Source of the DNA: Reclinomonas americana ATCC 50394
Taxonomy: Eukaryota; Jakobida; Jakobea; Jakobida
Direction of reading: 5' to 3'
NCBI GenBank assembly: GCA_048213135.1
Contig: PS015064.1
Location: 1 to 64,000, forward strand
Length of the DNA: 64,000 nucleotides
Each line of letters begins with the position of its first letter. Within the stretch, counting starts at the first letter, position 1. The position numbers were made by a program, and so were the translations under genes. The notes below the pieces were generated by a model. It ran no database searches and had not been told where the DNA came from. It was given only the letters and a program-made list of their open reading frames with translations. Shown one piece after another: positions 1 to 41,826 of the stretch.

Positions 1-270
1 TCTCCTCCCACTCTGCTTCCCTCCTTTCTCTCATCCCTTCCCTCCGTGCTTCTCCTTCCTTCCCCTCCTTCTTCCTCACCTCCTTTCCTCCTCCGTCCTT
101 GTCTCCCTTCTCCTTTCCTTCCTCTCTGCTTCTCCCCTGCTTCCTTCTCTCCTTCCGTCCTTGTCTCCCTTCTCCTCTCTCCGCTCTCCTCCCTCTCTGC
201 TTCCCCTTTTCCTCTCCCATCTTCCTCACCTCCTTCCCCTCCTCCGTCCTTTTCTCCCTTCTCCTCTCTC
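1..270. repeat. Pyrimidine-rich low-complexity tract
   Basis: The + strand is almost entirely C and T, with loosely repeated blocks around CTCCGTCCTT and CTCTGCTTC. It runs straight into a gap. The open frames across it are proline/serine/leucine translations of the repeat and are not genes. Confidence 0.85.
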
Positions 271-916
271 NNNNNNNNNNNNNNNNNNNNNNNNNNNNNN
301 NNNNNNNNNNNNNNNNNNNNNNNNNNNNNNNNNNNNNNNNNNNNNNNNNNNNNNNNNNNNNNNNNNNNNNNNNNNNNNNNNNNNNNNNNNNNNNNNNNNN
401 NNNNNNNNNNNNNNNNNNNNNNNNNNNNNNNNNNNNNNNNNNNNNNNNNNNNNNNNNNNNNNNNNNNNNNNNNNNNNNNNNNNNNNNNNNNNNNNNNNNN
501 NNNNNNNNNNNNNNNNNNNNNNNNNNNNNNNNNNNNNNNNNNNNNNNNNNNNNNNNNNNNNNNNNNNNNNNNNNNNNNNNNNNNNNNNNNNNNNNNNNNN
601 NNNNNNNNNNNNNNNNNNNNNNNNNNNNNNNNNNNNNNNNNNNNNNNNNNNNNNNNNNNNNNNNNNNNNNNNNNNNNNNNNNNNNNNNNNNNNNNNNNNN
701 NNNNNNNNNNNNNNNNNNNNNNNNNNNNNNNNNNNNNNNNNNNNNNNNNNNNNNNNNNNNNNNNNNNNNNNNNNNNNNNNNNNNNNNNNNNNNNNNNNNN
801 NNNNNNNNNNNNNNNNNNNNNNNNNNNNNNNNNNNNNNNNNNNNNNNNNNNNNNNNNNNNNNNNNNNNNNNNNNNNNNNNNNNNNNNNNNNNNNNNNNNN
901 NNNNNNNNNNNNNNNN
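271..916. other. Assembly gap (646 N)
   Basis: Run of N. The left flank is pyrimidine-rich repeat and the right flank is purine-rich, so the missing part is probably low complexity. Nothing can be said about its content. Confidence 0.95.
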
Positions 917-1477
917 CGCAGGAAAACAGAGAAGAGACAGAAGGAAATAGGCATGAGAAGAGGTAAGGAGGGAGCAGAGAAGGAGAGAGGAAGGAGAGAA
1001 ACGCACCAGGAGTGGCCGACTGCGCTCGGGACGTGTGCGACCGGCTGGGCGTGGCCGCCGTCTTGGTGTGTTCGGATTGTTTCCGGTCGTGATGTTCCCG
1101 CGAGGCGCCCGCACCGCCGCCAACATGACTCGACGATGAGGGACGTGCTGGTCGCTGAGACGTATCGGCATCTGTGCAGAGAGTGAGAGCTGTTAGAATT
1201 ACACGTCACGCACACTCCTTCGCTCTCTCTCTCTCTTTCTTCTCCCCGTCTCACTGACCTGCTTTCTCGGTGGTGTTGGACGACATGGTGTGGTCACGAG
1301 AGGCCGCCGCGTCAGAGACAGAGAGGAGCGAGGGAGAGAGAAGGACGACTCTTCAACGCGTTCGAGCTCAAACGTTCGTTGTGCTGATGTGCTGGGTGTC
1401 ACCGTGGCACATCATCTCTGCATCGCTCTCCTCCACAAAAGAGGAAAGGCGCGCATCCTCGCAAAGCCGCGTACGTA
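917..1477. other. Intergenic stretch upstream of the ankyrin-type gene
   Basis: Purine-rich start, then mixed sequence. No open frame here looks like protein. It should hold the promoter and 5' leader of the gene that follows, but I see no recognisable motif. Confidence 0.5.
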
Positions 1478-3655
1478 GTGTGTGATAGAGGAGGTTTCCT
1501 GTCCCCGGCGGACACCATCCCGATTTCACCATCCATGTCGCTCTGCGAAATCATCGCCGACCCCGCCAAGGACGACGACGCGGTGCTGCAGGAGTTGCAG
1601 GAATGGGTGCTGACGCATGGTGTTGAGGCACTCGAGCAGGAGTCGCCGAGCACACTGCACACGCCGGCGTATGCCGCCGCCCGCCGCGGCCTGCTGCGCT
1701 CGCTGGCCTATATCGCACAAAATGCACCTTCGCGAGGTCTCGTGTTGGAGACGCCTCCGCGGTATAGCCAGTGGACGCCGGCGCATATTGCGTGTGATGC
1801 GGGTCACGTGGCGGTGGTGCAGTACTGTGTGGAGCATGCGCCGAGTGCGGCGCAGGTGTTGGAGCGCGCGAACGACGACGGGCGCACCTTGGCGTTGCTT
1901 GCCGCCAACAGCGGGAGTCTAGAGATGCTGCGCTATGTGGCCACACACGCGCCGAGTGGGGCGCGTGTGTTGGAAATGGGAAACCGACAGACGTGCGCGT
2001 GGCCGGCCACACCGTCCATGATTGCGGCCGCACGAGGCGATGTGGCCATGCTGGAGTACATTGTGTCGCACGCACCTAGCGGAGCTGCGACGCTGGAGCG
2101 TGTGGATTCGAACGGGTACACGGCGGCGGAGCACGCTTGTCGACAGGGCAAGTTGGAGGCGCTGGCCTTTATCGTTGAGCACGCACCGAGCCACGGTCAG
2201 CTGCTCGTCCAGCGCAACAGGAACGACAGCAGCATTCTCGTGCAGTGCGCCACCGTGCCGGTGCTGCAATTCGTTGTGCAGCGCGTGCACGATGGCGCGC
2301 GAATGCTCGAGTTGCCGTGCATGGCGGACGAGTGGACTTTGGCGCTGTACTTGGCTCGGCAGGGCCAGCTGGAGGAGCTGCAGTATGTGGTGGCGGCGGC
2401 ACCGAGTGGCACCCTGGTGCTGGAGGCGGTCGGCAGCAGCGGCTTCACGACGGCACTCGGTGCATGCCAGATCGGCCACCTGCCTCTGCTGCGCTACATT
2501 GTGGCGACGGCGCCGAGCGGCAGCCGTCTGCTGGAGTGTGCCGAGACGAAGAACGGCAACACCCCGGCACACCTGGCGGCCCGGTCCACCCATCATGACG
2601 TGAGCGCGGATGGAGTCTACGACCAGCTGGGTCAGCTCGACTTCATCGCGCAGGTGGCGCCCAGCGGTTGGCGAACGCTGCTGGTGCCCAATCGACAACA
2701 GCGCACGCCAGTGCAGGAACTGGTCAGCAGCATGCATGTGGCGCACCTGGCGGCGCGTATCCCGGCGTTTCTGCGGCGGCACTTGCCGGTCGCCAGAGTG
2801 CTGCTTCGCCACCTCGACTCCCTCATCGGCGACCTGAAGGAGCAGCAGTTCGACGACCTGGTCGAGGAGTACGGTNNNNNNNNNNNNNNNNNNNNNNNNN
2901 NNNNNNNNNNNNNNNNNNNNNNNNNNNNNNNNNNNNNNNNNNNNNNNNNNNNNNNNNNNNNNNNNNNNNNNNNNNNNNNNNNNNNNNNNNNNNNNNNNNN
3001 NNNNNNNNNNNNNNNNNNNNNNNNNNNNNNNNNNNNNNNNNNNNNNNNNNNNNNNNNNNNNNNNNNNNNNNNNNNNNNNNNNNNNNNNNNNNNNNNNNNN
3101 NNNNNNNNNNNNNNNNNNNNNNNNNNNNNNNNNNNNNNNNNNNNNNNNNNNNNNNNNNNNNNNNNNNNNNNNNNNNNNNNNNNNNNNNNNNNNNNNNNNN
3201 NNNNNNNNNNNNNNNNNNNNNNNNNNNNNNNNNNNNNNNNNNNNNNNNNNNNNNNNNNNNNNNNNNNNNNNNNNNNNNNNNNNNNNNNNNNNNNNNNNNN
3301 NNNNNNNNNNNNNNNNNNNNCCGCCGGCCACCTCGATCTCCGGCTTTGGTAGCACGCCCTCGATCGCCGCCTGTGCCAACACTCGCGCCAAGGCCAGCTC
3401 GTACGCGCACGCCGCATGCGCCGTCTCGTGTGCCACCATCGACATGGCCAACGCCGGCAGCGACGTCGGCTCATTCACGGCAGCCGCCGCCGCCGCCGCT
3501 GCCGCCTCACTCGCCTCGGCGACGCACAGCTCGCGCACCAGCGCCTCACGACTGGCNNNNNNNNNNNNNNNNNNNNCGGCGGCGACGGCGGCGATGGTGG
3601 TGGCGATGATGGTGACGGGTATGATAGTGAGCCGGAAGTTGGTATGGAGTGGTAG
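1478..3655 (+). CDS. Ankyrin-type repeat protein with acidic Gly/Asp-rich C-terminus
   Basis: Single-exon gene. Two in-frame starts are possible, 1478 and 1535 (MSLCEIIADPAKDDD); the second looks the more natural. From about residue 45 there are roughly nine repeats of 34-40 residues. Each has the ankyrin helix pattern (TPAHIACDAGHVAVVQYCVEHA, shown here as TPAHIA..GHVAVV..) followed by an unusual APSGxxVLE loop. The readable frame stops at a 445-N gap (2876). The next contig (3321-3556) fits only on the opposite strand. Inverted in place and joined without N, the pieces (1398 + 236 + 79 nt) give one open frame of 571 codons ending at TAG 3653-3655. The C-terminus has an Ala-rich helical stretch and then a Gly/Asp tail ending EPEVGMEW. 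No signal peptide or membrane helix is seen, so a cytosolic protein-binding role is likely. Partner unknown. Confidence 0.72.
2876..3320. other. Assembly gap (445 N) inside the ankyrin-type gene
   Basis: The frame before it ends in phase 0 (EEYG). The inverted neighbouring contig begins in phase 0 (ASREALVREL). The gap may therefore hold little or no real sequence. Confidence 0.8.
3321..3556 (-). other. Mis-oriented contig carrying the ankyrin-type gene's 3' part
   Basis: This 236-base island lies between two N runs. Only its minus strand has coding character: 78 codons reading ASREALVREL, then an Ala run, then VAHETAHAACAYELALARV and ending KPEIEVAG. Its minus-strand 3' end (GGCCGGCGG) joins the sequence after the 20-N gap (CGGCGGCGAC) in frame, giving the Gly/Asp tail and the stop. 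Scaffold orientation error is the simplest reading. Confidence 0.75.
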
Positions 3656-4516
3656 AGGAGGAGGAGGAGGAGGAATAGGAGGAGGAGAATGAGGAGGATC
3701 CACGCTGCGTGGTGGAGATTGCGTTTAGGTGTTTTATCGTCGAGGAGGCGGAGGCTGATTGCTTTTACTCGTCAAGCGTATGGTGGTAGTGGAGATTGTC
3801 GTAGCACAGTACGTGCTCTCTTTCTCTCTCAAGTCTGCATTTGCTTCTTTTGCCGAAGCGGCGTCTCTCAGTGTGAATGGCGTTGTCGATGTTTCTGTGC
3901 AGTATGCACCAATGGGAGAACAAAAACAACTACAGTTGTTCAACTGTACTAACCCAAGCAGCAACATGTACGCAGCTGCACGATGATCACCATCTTGAGT
4001 GAGCACCTCACCGAAACGGCGAGAAACAACAACAATTCATTCACCAACAAACAAGCAACAGCTGTCTGGATGACCAAGTCCAACCATATACACAAACATC
4101 AATACAAACACCAATCTTGAGGCAGCAGCAGGTTCCTTGTGTGTGTGTGTTCGCTCTCGGAGCTCCGAACAAGTCGAGAACTGCGATCTTCACCGCATAT
4201 GCGCACTTGCGTAGACGGATAGCGTTTTCTGCGATCGTACACGGCACATCGAATTCGGGAAAAGGCCATAAGCCAGGCAAACAAAGCAAAATGCCGCAAG
4301 GCAAAGCATTGTCGGCGTTGTTGTTCGAATTCATTTTGTAGAGGCAAGAGCTTGCTTCACGTAAACAGTCTCGATAGTGAAGGTGCATGCACAGTCCACT
4401 GCTTGTTAGACAGGGAACCCTTCGCGGGCAGTGCGGTCGACTTGCACAGCCTCCGAATTTCAGTTTTCGCAATCAATCCATTCCGGTGAACCGAAAAACT
4501 AGACACGAAAGGATTA
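3656..4516. other. Intergenic region upstream of the giant cadherin-like gene
   Basis: More AT-rich than the genes around it, with AAC-rich pieces near 4020-4060. Short open frames exist on both strands (for example minus 4041-4472), but none shows domain character or matching splice signals. It presumably contains the promoter of the gene that starts at 4517. Confidence 0.5.
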
Positions 4517-34945
<30,429 letters not shown>

Positions 34946-36312
34946 TGTGAGCGTTTGGGAGAGTGAAGCAAGATGATGTGACGAGAGATGCCGTTGCTTC
35001 ACTCTTCATTGATGCAGAGCATCGATAAGCGAGGGTGTTTACAGCTCAGAGAGAGACACAGATTGCACGCACACAAAGAGATCAAGGGTTGAGGGTGGAG
35101 GAGAGACACTGATCACACGCACACACCGATCAGGGGTTGAGGGTTGAGGAGAGAAGAATCTCGACTTGCCACATCCAGGAGCCGCCACAACAACTGCCAC
35201 GTGAGCGCACTGCTTGTCATGCATCCTCCACCACCCGCCTCGGTGGGCTGGAAAATCGCCTGCCCGAACGCTTCCGCGTCTGTTGCCAAAGACTGCTACC
35301 GACAATCCCACTCACGACTGCACAAAGTGGCGTGATGCGTCACGCACAGCGGCAGCCGTTTCGACAGGCACGCTCGCGGACGGTCCGCCGAACAGGAGGC
35401 GACGGCGGCGATCGTCGGCAGGAAGCAGCATGTTTTCCGGTACGCTCGACAGAGAAAGGGAAAGGGGAGGGAGGGAAGGGGGACGATGGAAGGAGTGAAG
35501 GGGGAATGGAAATGTTTCGTCGCACCTTGGTGTCTGTATTCTTCTGCTTACTGTTACTCAAGTTGTGTCTGCGTAAGTGTGCTGAGGCTCCCAAGTCGAC
35601 TGCCAGCCTCGGTTCGGCCGACGGTTTGACTCTCAACACGCTGGCGACTGTGCGGCTTCTTGGTCGCTTCGCATGTTTGTGTGCCAGCGTAAGGAGCAGG
35701 ATGAGCGGAGAGGCGAGTGAGAGAGAAAGAATGCGAGGAGGATGGGCGTGTAAAGCAAGCTGGTTCAAACAACGGGGTACATACATTGCGAGCTCAATGG
35801 AGGAAGGACAGGGAGGGAAAGAGGGAATGGGGAGGGATTCACACCACGGATGCGATTGCACAAGGCACACAGACAAACACGCACGGGAGATGAAGAGGGA
35901 AGAGAGAGCGAGAGAAGAGAAGAGAGACAATGTGAAACGGATGAGGATGTTGATCAATCATGTTACACATGCGGTGCACTCACACGAATCAATAACACGC
36001 ACGCATGCACGCGTGAGACGATCCTTACTCGGAAAAGGGAGAAGAGAGAAAGAGAGAGAAAAGAGCGCGAGACTGTGACGCATGGGCGCGAAATTCAATC
36101 ACAACGAGAATGCGGCACAGACAGGCAAATCAACGAGACGAGCACGCACACATGCCCACGTGCAACAATGTTCACTCGGAGGGAAAAGAAGAGAAGAGAG
36201 AGAAGGGGGGTGGAGAGAAGGAATCATTTCTGCGATCCGTGCACACACTGCAAGAAGAATTCACTCTCTCTCTCTATCTTCTCTCTCTCTCTCTCTCGCT
36301 CACTCGCCCTCC

Positions 36313-36345
<33 letters not shown>

Positions 36346-36648
36346 GCACACACCTTTCATGCAACAACGAATCGAACACGAGTCCTTTTCGCCCCCTGCG
36401 TTCCTCTTTCACTCACACCCCGCACTCTCTTCCTCGCTCATTCACGACACGTGGCACAGCAGGTGACCATCAAACACTGGCGTGCTGCAGAACGAAAGAA
36501 AGATACGTCGGATGTCCTGCATGACATTGATCTCACGCATAGCACAACGCAAAACGCCACGAGGATAAGCCAACTGTGTGTGAGACGTGTGTGCAACAAG
36601 GTGCATCGTGCGGAAGAGCGAGAAAAAACAAAGAACTGCGACGAGAAG
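34946..36648. other. Intergenic region between the cadherin-like and NACHT genes
   Basis: Contains AG-, CT- and CA-rich low-complexity stretches (for example 36260-36345). A segment at 35177-35450 stays open in a proline/arginine-rich frame and could be a further tail exon of the upstream gene, but no pair of splice sites convinces me. It should also hold the promoter of the NACHT gene. Confidence 0.45.
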
Positions 36649-39600
36649 ATGTCGGTGAGTTGCATTGATGGAGTGGGGGACGCTTGTTGTTCGCATGCTT
36701 CTCCCTCTCCTCTCATCGCTTGTCACTTGCTGCCTTGTGTGTGTCGCAGTTCTCTGTTCACGTGAGCGCGGCGCATGATTCATCGCTGTCGGTGGTGGTG
36801 GCGGGCATGTCGGTCATGTCCACTCTCGAGGACTTGCTGCGTGAGGCCACCCGCTTGATGCGTGAGAAGAGTGGGGATGGAGTGATGGAGATTGCGGGGG
36901 TGGAGAAACCAGCGCCGTACAACATTGTCGGCCTCGCCGCTGTTAAGATTGGAGATCTCGGCATCAACTCATCCACTCATCTCGTCATCCGTCTGAACCT
37001 TCGCGTGGCGCCACAGGCGAGTGGAGGACGCGGGAGTGGAAGCGAGAGGTGCGTTGCTGGATGTGTTTTAGAATCATATCTTTTGTGTCATACAGCTCGC
37101 TTATGTTCTAGATCTTCTTCACACAGCAACTCGGAGCGAGTGACTCGGTTTGTTTTGCTTCTCTTCGGCACCTTTCTCTCTCGCCTTCTTGTTCTTCTCT
37201 CGATGCGAGTGTGTGCTGACTATGTCTGTGTGCGCACGCAGCATGATCAACTCCCAGCGCATCAACATGGCCTTTGAGGTGATGGAGGAGGCCGTGCGTC
37301 TGCGCTGTCAACGCGCACTGGCGCAGTTCAGTCGCGATCATGCCGACTTTGATGTGCGTGCGTGGGTGCCGAGTTTCACGCCTACTGGTATGGATACGGT
37401 GGCAGTGAAGGCATGGCGTGAGCGACATGCTCCACTTCATACAGTGCGAGTTGCGCTTTTCAAGGAGAAACAGCCGGTGGTATTGGCCTGGCGTGCTGCA
37501 TTCGACGCCGACTCCTCGTCCGACCCTCCGTGTGATGGTTTCGACACGACGGCACTCGCCTCAATTGTGCTGTACTGTGGCTTCATTCAGGATGACGGTC
37601 ACAAGCTTATGCTGATTGACAATGTTGATGAACGGAAGGCAGTCGAGGAGCTGCACGGTGTCAGGAACAAGCTGAGACACGACGAGTTGCCATTGACGGG
37701 TGCCACTGTGCAGCAGTACCTTGGTGACGGTGGTGTCTTTCTCTCCATCCTCTCTCGACTACAGTTGACGGCTGAAGCGAGAGCTGAATACTCTGCTCGT
37801 ATCTGTGAGGCACGCCACGCTCGACTCATCGTGGACACATTCGAGGAGCGACTGCATCGACTGGCTGTGCGTGAGCTCTCATTCTACCAACACGACGAGA
37901 GTATACGCAAGGACACGCAGATGTATGTGCCACTGCTGTGCTCACGCGAACGTGAAGTCTCATCGAGTGACAAGATGACAGATTTGTTGACGGAGGTGGA
38001 TGCTTTCCTCTCTGACGCCAACACCACCCAGCGTGTGTTGGTGCTGTTCGGCAACAGCGGCGCCGGCAAGACTACCACCATGTCAATACTCGCTGAGCGA
38101 GCATGGCAACAGTGGCAGATGAGAGAGAGCAGACGAGTACCTGTGCGTGTGCCTCTTGGTGCTCTGCGCAATGCTGATGAGAGACTGTTGGAGGAGGCAT
38201 TGGAGCGACTGTCACCCGAGTTGGGATTGGATTCGGATGTGCGACGGTTGAAGGAGGAACCACTGTTGTTGTTGCTTGACGGGTACGACGAGTTGTACCG
38301 TGGTGTGAATCTGTTTGTCAAGAACCAGCTGGATGTGTGTCGTGATGTGAAGGTGATTATCACTTGTCGTGGCGATTACGCTCTGACGGTTCTGGGTGGA
38401 GTGACGCAGTATCAACGGTACTTTGCACCGGTGGATGCACGTGGACAGTTGTGCATGCAGCAGCTGATGGAGAGACACATTGCGCCGTTCAACAAGGAGC
38501 AGATTGAGAAGTACTTTAGGCGACTGGTGCAAGTGGGTGGTGATGACGGTGAAGTGCGATGGTCGACTACAGAAGACTACATTGGCGCACTGAAGAGTGT
38601 ACATGGACTGGATGCACTGGTGTCGAATCCATTCCTACTGGCAGTGGTGGCTCGTGTGTTGCCGGAGTTGGTGGCGAGTGGCGTGCAACGACCGACTCGA
38701 CGCGATGTGTTCGATCGATTCATTCGACAGTGGATTGTGAGGGAGCAGGAGAGGCAGACGCGTCTTGGTGCGGAGCGTGTGCCGAGTGAAGAGACGTGTC
38801 TCTCGTTCTGTGAGGGACTGGCACGGTTGATGCACGAGAGGAACGTGGTGCGTGTGTCTGTGATAGAGAACCGACCAAGTGAGGTTGATTTTGGTGGTGC
38901 GCCACTCGCCTTGCGACGAGTGGAAGAAGGACCGTTTGACAGGTTCCTCGGTCACAGGAACCAGCATGTGCGAGTGTGCTGTCCGATTGTGCGACGGTAT
39001 GGGACGACGCAGTGGGGATTCGTGCATCTGTCTTTGTTGGAGCATTGTGTGGCACGGCATGTATTTGCATGGGAGACGTGGGGCGAGGAGGGGAAATTGA
39101 CGGTGCAAGATGTGCAGCAGCATGTGTTGGGAGTGCGACTGCTGAATGATCGACCATCGTTGGTGGAGCAGATTGCCGAGGTGGTGCGACGGTCTCCTCG
39201 ATTGCAAGCGAGGCTGTGGGAAGTGATTGTGATGTCGAGGGAGGTGGATGAGGAGCAAGTGGTGACGGCCGCAGCGAATGCAGCGACGGTGCTGTGTGTG
39301 GCACAAGTATCGTTCAGCGGACGGGATCTGTCGGGTGTGCGAGTAAGGGGTGCTGATTTGAGGGATGCGGTGATGCACAGAACGGTGTGGAGCGGAGCGG
39401 ATCTAAGAAGGGTGAACGTGTGCATGGCGTTTGCGAGAGAGGCGGATTTCAGGGGAGCGGATGTCACGGGAGTGAGGTGGCCGAGGAAACCAATTGAAGG
39501 CCACACAGATTGGGTGTATGCAGTGGCAGTGACACCCAACGGCCAGCACATTGTGAGTGGCGGTAAGGACGAGACTGTACGGGTGTGGTCAGTGGCAACT

Positions 39601-41409
39601 GGCGAGGAGGTGCGCCGACTGGAAGGGCACGCAGGTAGGGTACTTGCAGTGACAGTGACACCAGATGGCCACCACGTCGTGAGTGGCAGTGGTGATCGGA
39701 CTGTGCGGGTATGGTCACTTGCAAGTCACGAGGAGGTGCGCCGACTGGAAGGCCACACAGAGTCGGTGAATGCTGTGGCAGTGACACCCGATGGCCATCA
39801 CATTGTGAGTGGCAGTGATGACAAGACTATACGAGTGTGGTCTGTGGCAAGTGGCGAGGAGGTGCGCCGACTGGAAGGTCACACGGATAGGGTGAATGCA
39901 GTGGCAGTGACACCCGATGGCCAGCACGTTGTAAGTAGCAGTGATGACAATACTGTACGGGTGTGGTCGGTGGCAAGTGGCGAGGAGGTGCGCCGATTGG
40001 AAGGCCACACAGATAGGGTGAATGCAGTGGCAGTGACACCCGATGGGCAGCACATTATGAGTGGCAGTGATGACAAGACTGTACGAGTGTGGTCTGTGAC
40101 AAGTGGCGAGGAGGTGCGCCGACTGGAAGGCCACACTGATCATGTTCGGGCAGTGGCCGTCGCACCCGATGGCCAGCACATCGTGAGTAGCAGTGATGAC
40201 AGGACTATACGAATGTGGTCGCTGACAAGTGGCGAGGAGGTGCGCCGACTGGAGGGCCACACGGATACAGTGTTTGCAGTGGCAGTGACACCTGATTGCC
40301 AGCTCATTGTGAGTGGCGGTGAGGACAAGACTGTGCGAGTGTGGTCGGTGGCAAGTGGCGAGGAAGTGCGCCAACTGGCAGGTCACACGATGTCGGTGTC
40401 TGCAGTTGCAGTGACACCTGACGGTCACCATATTGTGAGTGGCAGTGAGGACAAGACTGTACGGGTAAGGTCGGTGACAAGTGGTGAGGAGGTGCGTCGA
40501 CTTTTTGGCCACTGGGGGGAGGTGTATGCAGTGGCAGTGACACCCGATGGCCAGCTCGTTGTGAGTGGCAGTTGGGACGGAACTGTGCGAGTGTGGTCGG
40601 TGGCCAGTGGCAACGAGGTTCGCCAACTGGAAGGCCACACTCGTGAGGTGAACGCAGTGGCAGTGACACCCGATGGCCAGCTCGTTGTGAGTGGCAGTGG
40701 GGACGGAACTGTACGAGTGTGGTCGGTGGCAAATGGCGAGGAGGTGCGCAGACTGGAAGGCCACATTGGTTTGGTGCTTGCAGTGGCAGTGACACGCGAT
40801 GGCCAGCACATTGTGAGTGGCAGTGATGACAAGACTGTACGGGTGTGGTCGGTGACAGGTGGCGAGGAGGTGCGCCGACTGGAAGGCCACACGAGTTTGG
40901 TGTGGGCAGTGGCAGTGACCCCCGATGGGCAGCACGTTGTGAGTGGCAGTTGGGACTGGACTGTACGGGTGTGGTCAGTGGCAAGTGGCGAGGAGGTGCG
41001 CCGACTTCAAGGCCACGCGAGTTGGGTGCATGCAGTGGCAGTGACACCCGATGGCCAGCACGTTGTGAGTGGCAGTGCAGACAATACTGTGCGGGTGTGG
41101 TCGGTGGCAAGTGGCGAGGAGGTGTGCCGACTGGAAGGCCATACGAGTACGGTACTTGCAGTGGCAGTGTCACCCAATGGCCAGTACATTGTGAGCGGCA
41201 GTCGTGACAAGACTGTACGGGTGTGGTCGGTGTCGAGTGGCGTGGAGGTGCGCCGCCTGGAAGGCCGCACGGACGGGGTGTGTACAGAGGTAGATGGACA
41301 GCGTGTTCTTCCAAGTTGGAAGGACACACCACTTGCACACCACATTGGAGAGCTACTCCTGCGCATTCTCGGCTCCTTCCTGCCTGATTTCACCGGCGTG
41401 ATTTTGTGA
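36649..41409 (+). CDS. HEPN-NACHT-pentapeptide-WD40 protein (NLR-like STAND ATPase)
   Basis: Exons 36649-36654 (ATG TCG), 36750-37048 and 37242-41409; phases 0 and 2 match and give 1490 residues. A helical N-terminal part carries a HEPN-type Rx4H motif, R243-NKLR-H248, in VRNKLRHDELPLT. The NACHT domain has Walker A GNSGAGKTT (about 372-380), Walker B LLLLLDGYDEL with Asp448, sensor-like KVIITCRGDY, and a distal FVHLSLLEHCVARHVF segment typical of NACHT proteins (about 693). Pentapeptide-like A-D-L/F repeats lie near 793-845, then 14 WD repeats of 42 residues from 854, enough for two seven-blade propellers. In known STAND proteins the repeats sense a ligand and the NACHT domain oligomerises. 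HEPN domains are often ribonucleases, so an RNA-cleaving cell-death or immune effector is plausible (inference). All catalytic motifs look intact. Confidence 0.88.
39496..41265 (+). repeat. 14 tandem 126-bp WD40 repeats
   Basis: Each unit follows EGHTxxVxAVAVTPDGQH, xVSGSxDxTVRVWSVASG, EEVRRL. Identity is very high at framework positions. Differences concentrate at the two residues after GHT, the residue before AVAV, and the residues around the Asp of SGSxDxT. A fifteenth, degenerate half unit (EGRTDGVCTEVDGQRV) closes the array. The codon structure also makes long antisense open frames, which are not genes. Confidence 0.92.
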
Positions 41410-41826
41410 CAAGACAAACGGGAGCTCGTGTAGCAACCCTTACATGTCTGCCGACTTACGGATTATGCAGGCACGCGTGGACCCCTAGCCTGTCGTGCAT
41501 GCAATATGCGCCAAGCCGAACTAGGTGCTCGGCGTTAACAATGTGCAAAATGACCTCAGCGATCGGACGAATCACAGTATTGGTTGTTTGTCGTCGCCGC
41601 TGGCTGCATCTATTTCTGATGCAGATGATCTTTGGTCCAGCTGCACCCCGGTCAAGGGTTTCGTGTGGTATTCTTCATGGCGAAGAGATGCCCTCAGTAA
41701 CCTGAGATATTCGTCGAGAGTACGCTTGTCGAGTTCCTGAAGTACATGTACTCCGTTGTTGGCTGGTGAGGGATGTATATTCGATGCAAGAGATGTCGCT
41801 GTACTCTAACGAGTTCACCTGCGCAG
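41410..41826. other. Short intergenic or upstream-exon stretch
   Basis: No definite gene. Pieces such as EIFVESTLVEFLKYMYSVVG (41705-41768) look protein-like, but the frame does not join the exon at 41827. The start codon and signal sequence of the following gene may lie here. Confidence 0.35.

Noticed and set aside
4041-4472. 143-codon minus-strand frame in the region before the cadherin-like gene
   Set aside because: No domain, no repeat support, biased Cys/Leu composition. Could be chance.
35137-36078. 313-codon frame between the cadherin-like and NACHT genes
   Set aside because: The second half is purine-repeat translation (Lys/Glu/Arg/Gly). Only the first 80 codons could be a tail exon, and no splice pair supports it firmly.
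39715-40935. 406-codon minus-strand open frame opposite the WD repeats
   Set aside because: A by-product of the 126-base (42-codon) repeat: one repeat without antisense stops makes a long antisense frame. The + strand has clear WD motifs.
41406-41705. Small + strand frame directly after the NACHT gene stop
   Set aside because: No recognisable features, and it starts within the stop region of the previous gene. Left as unassigned.
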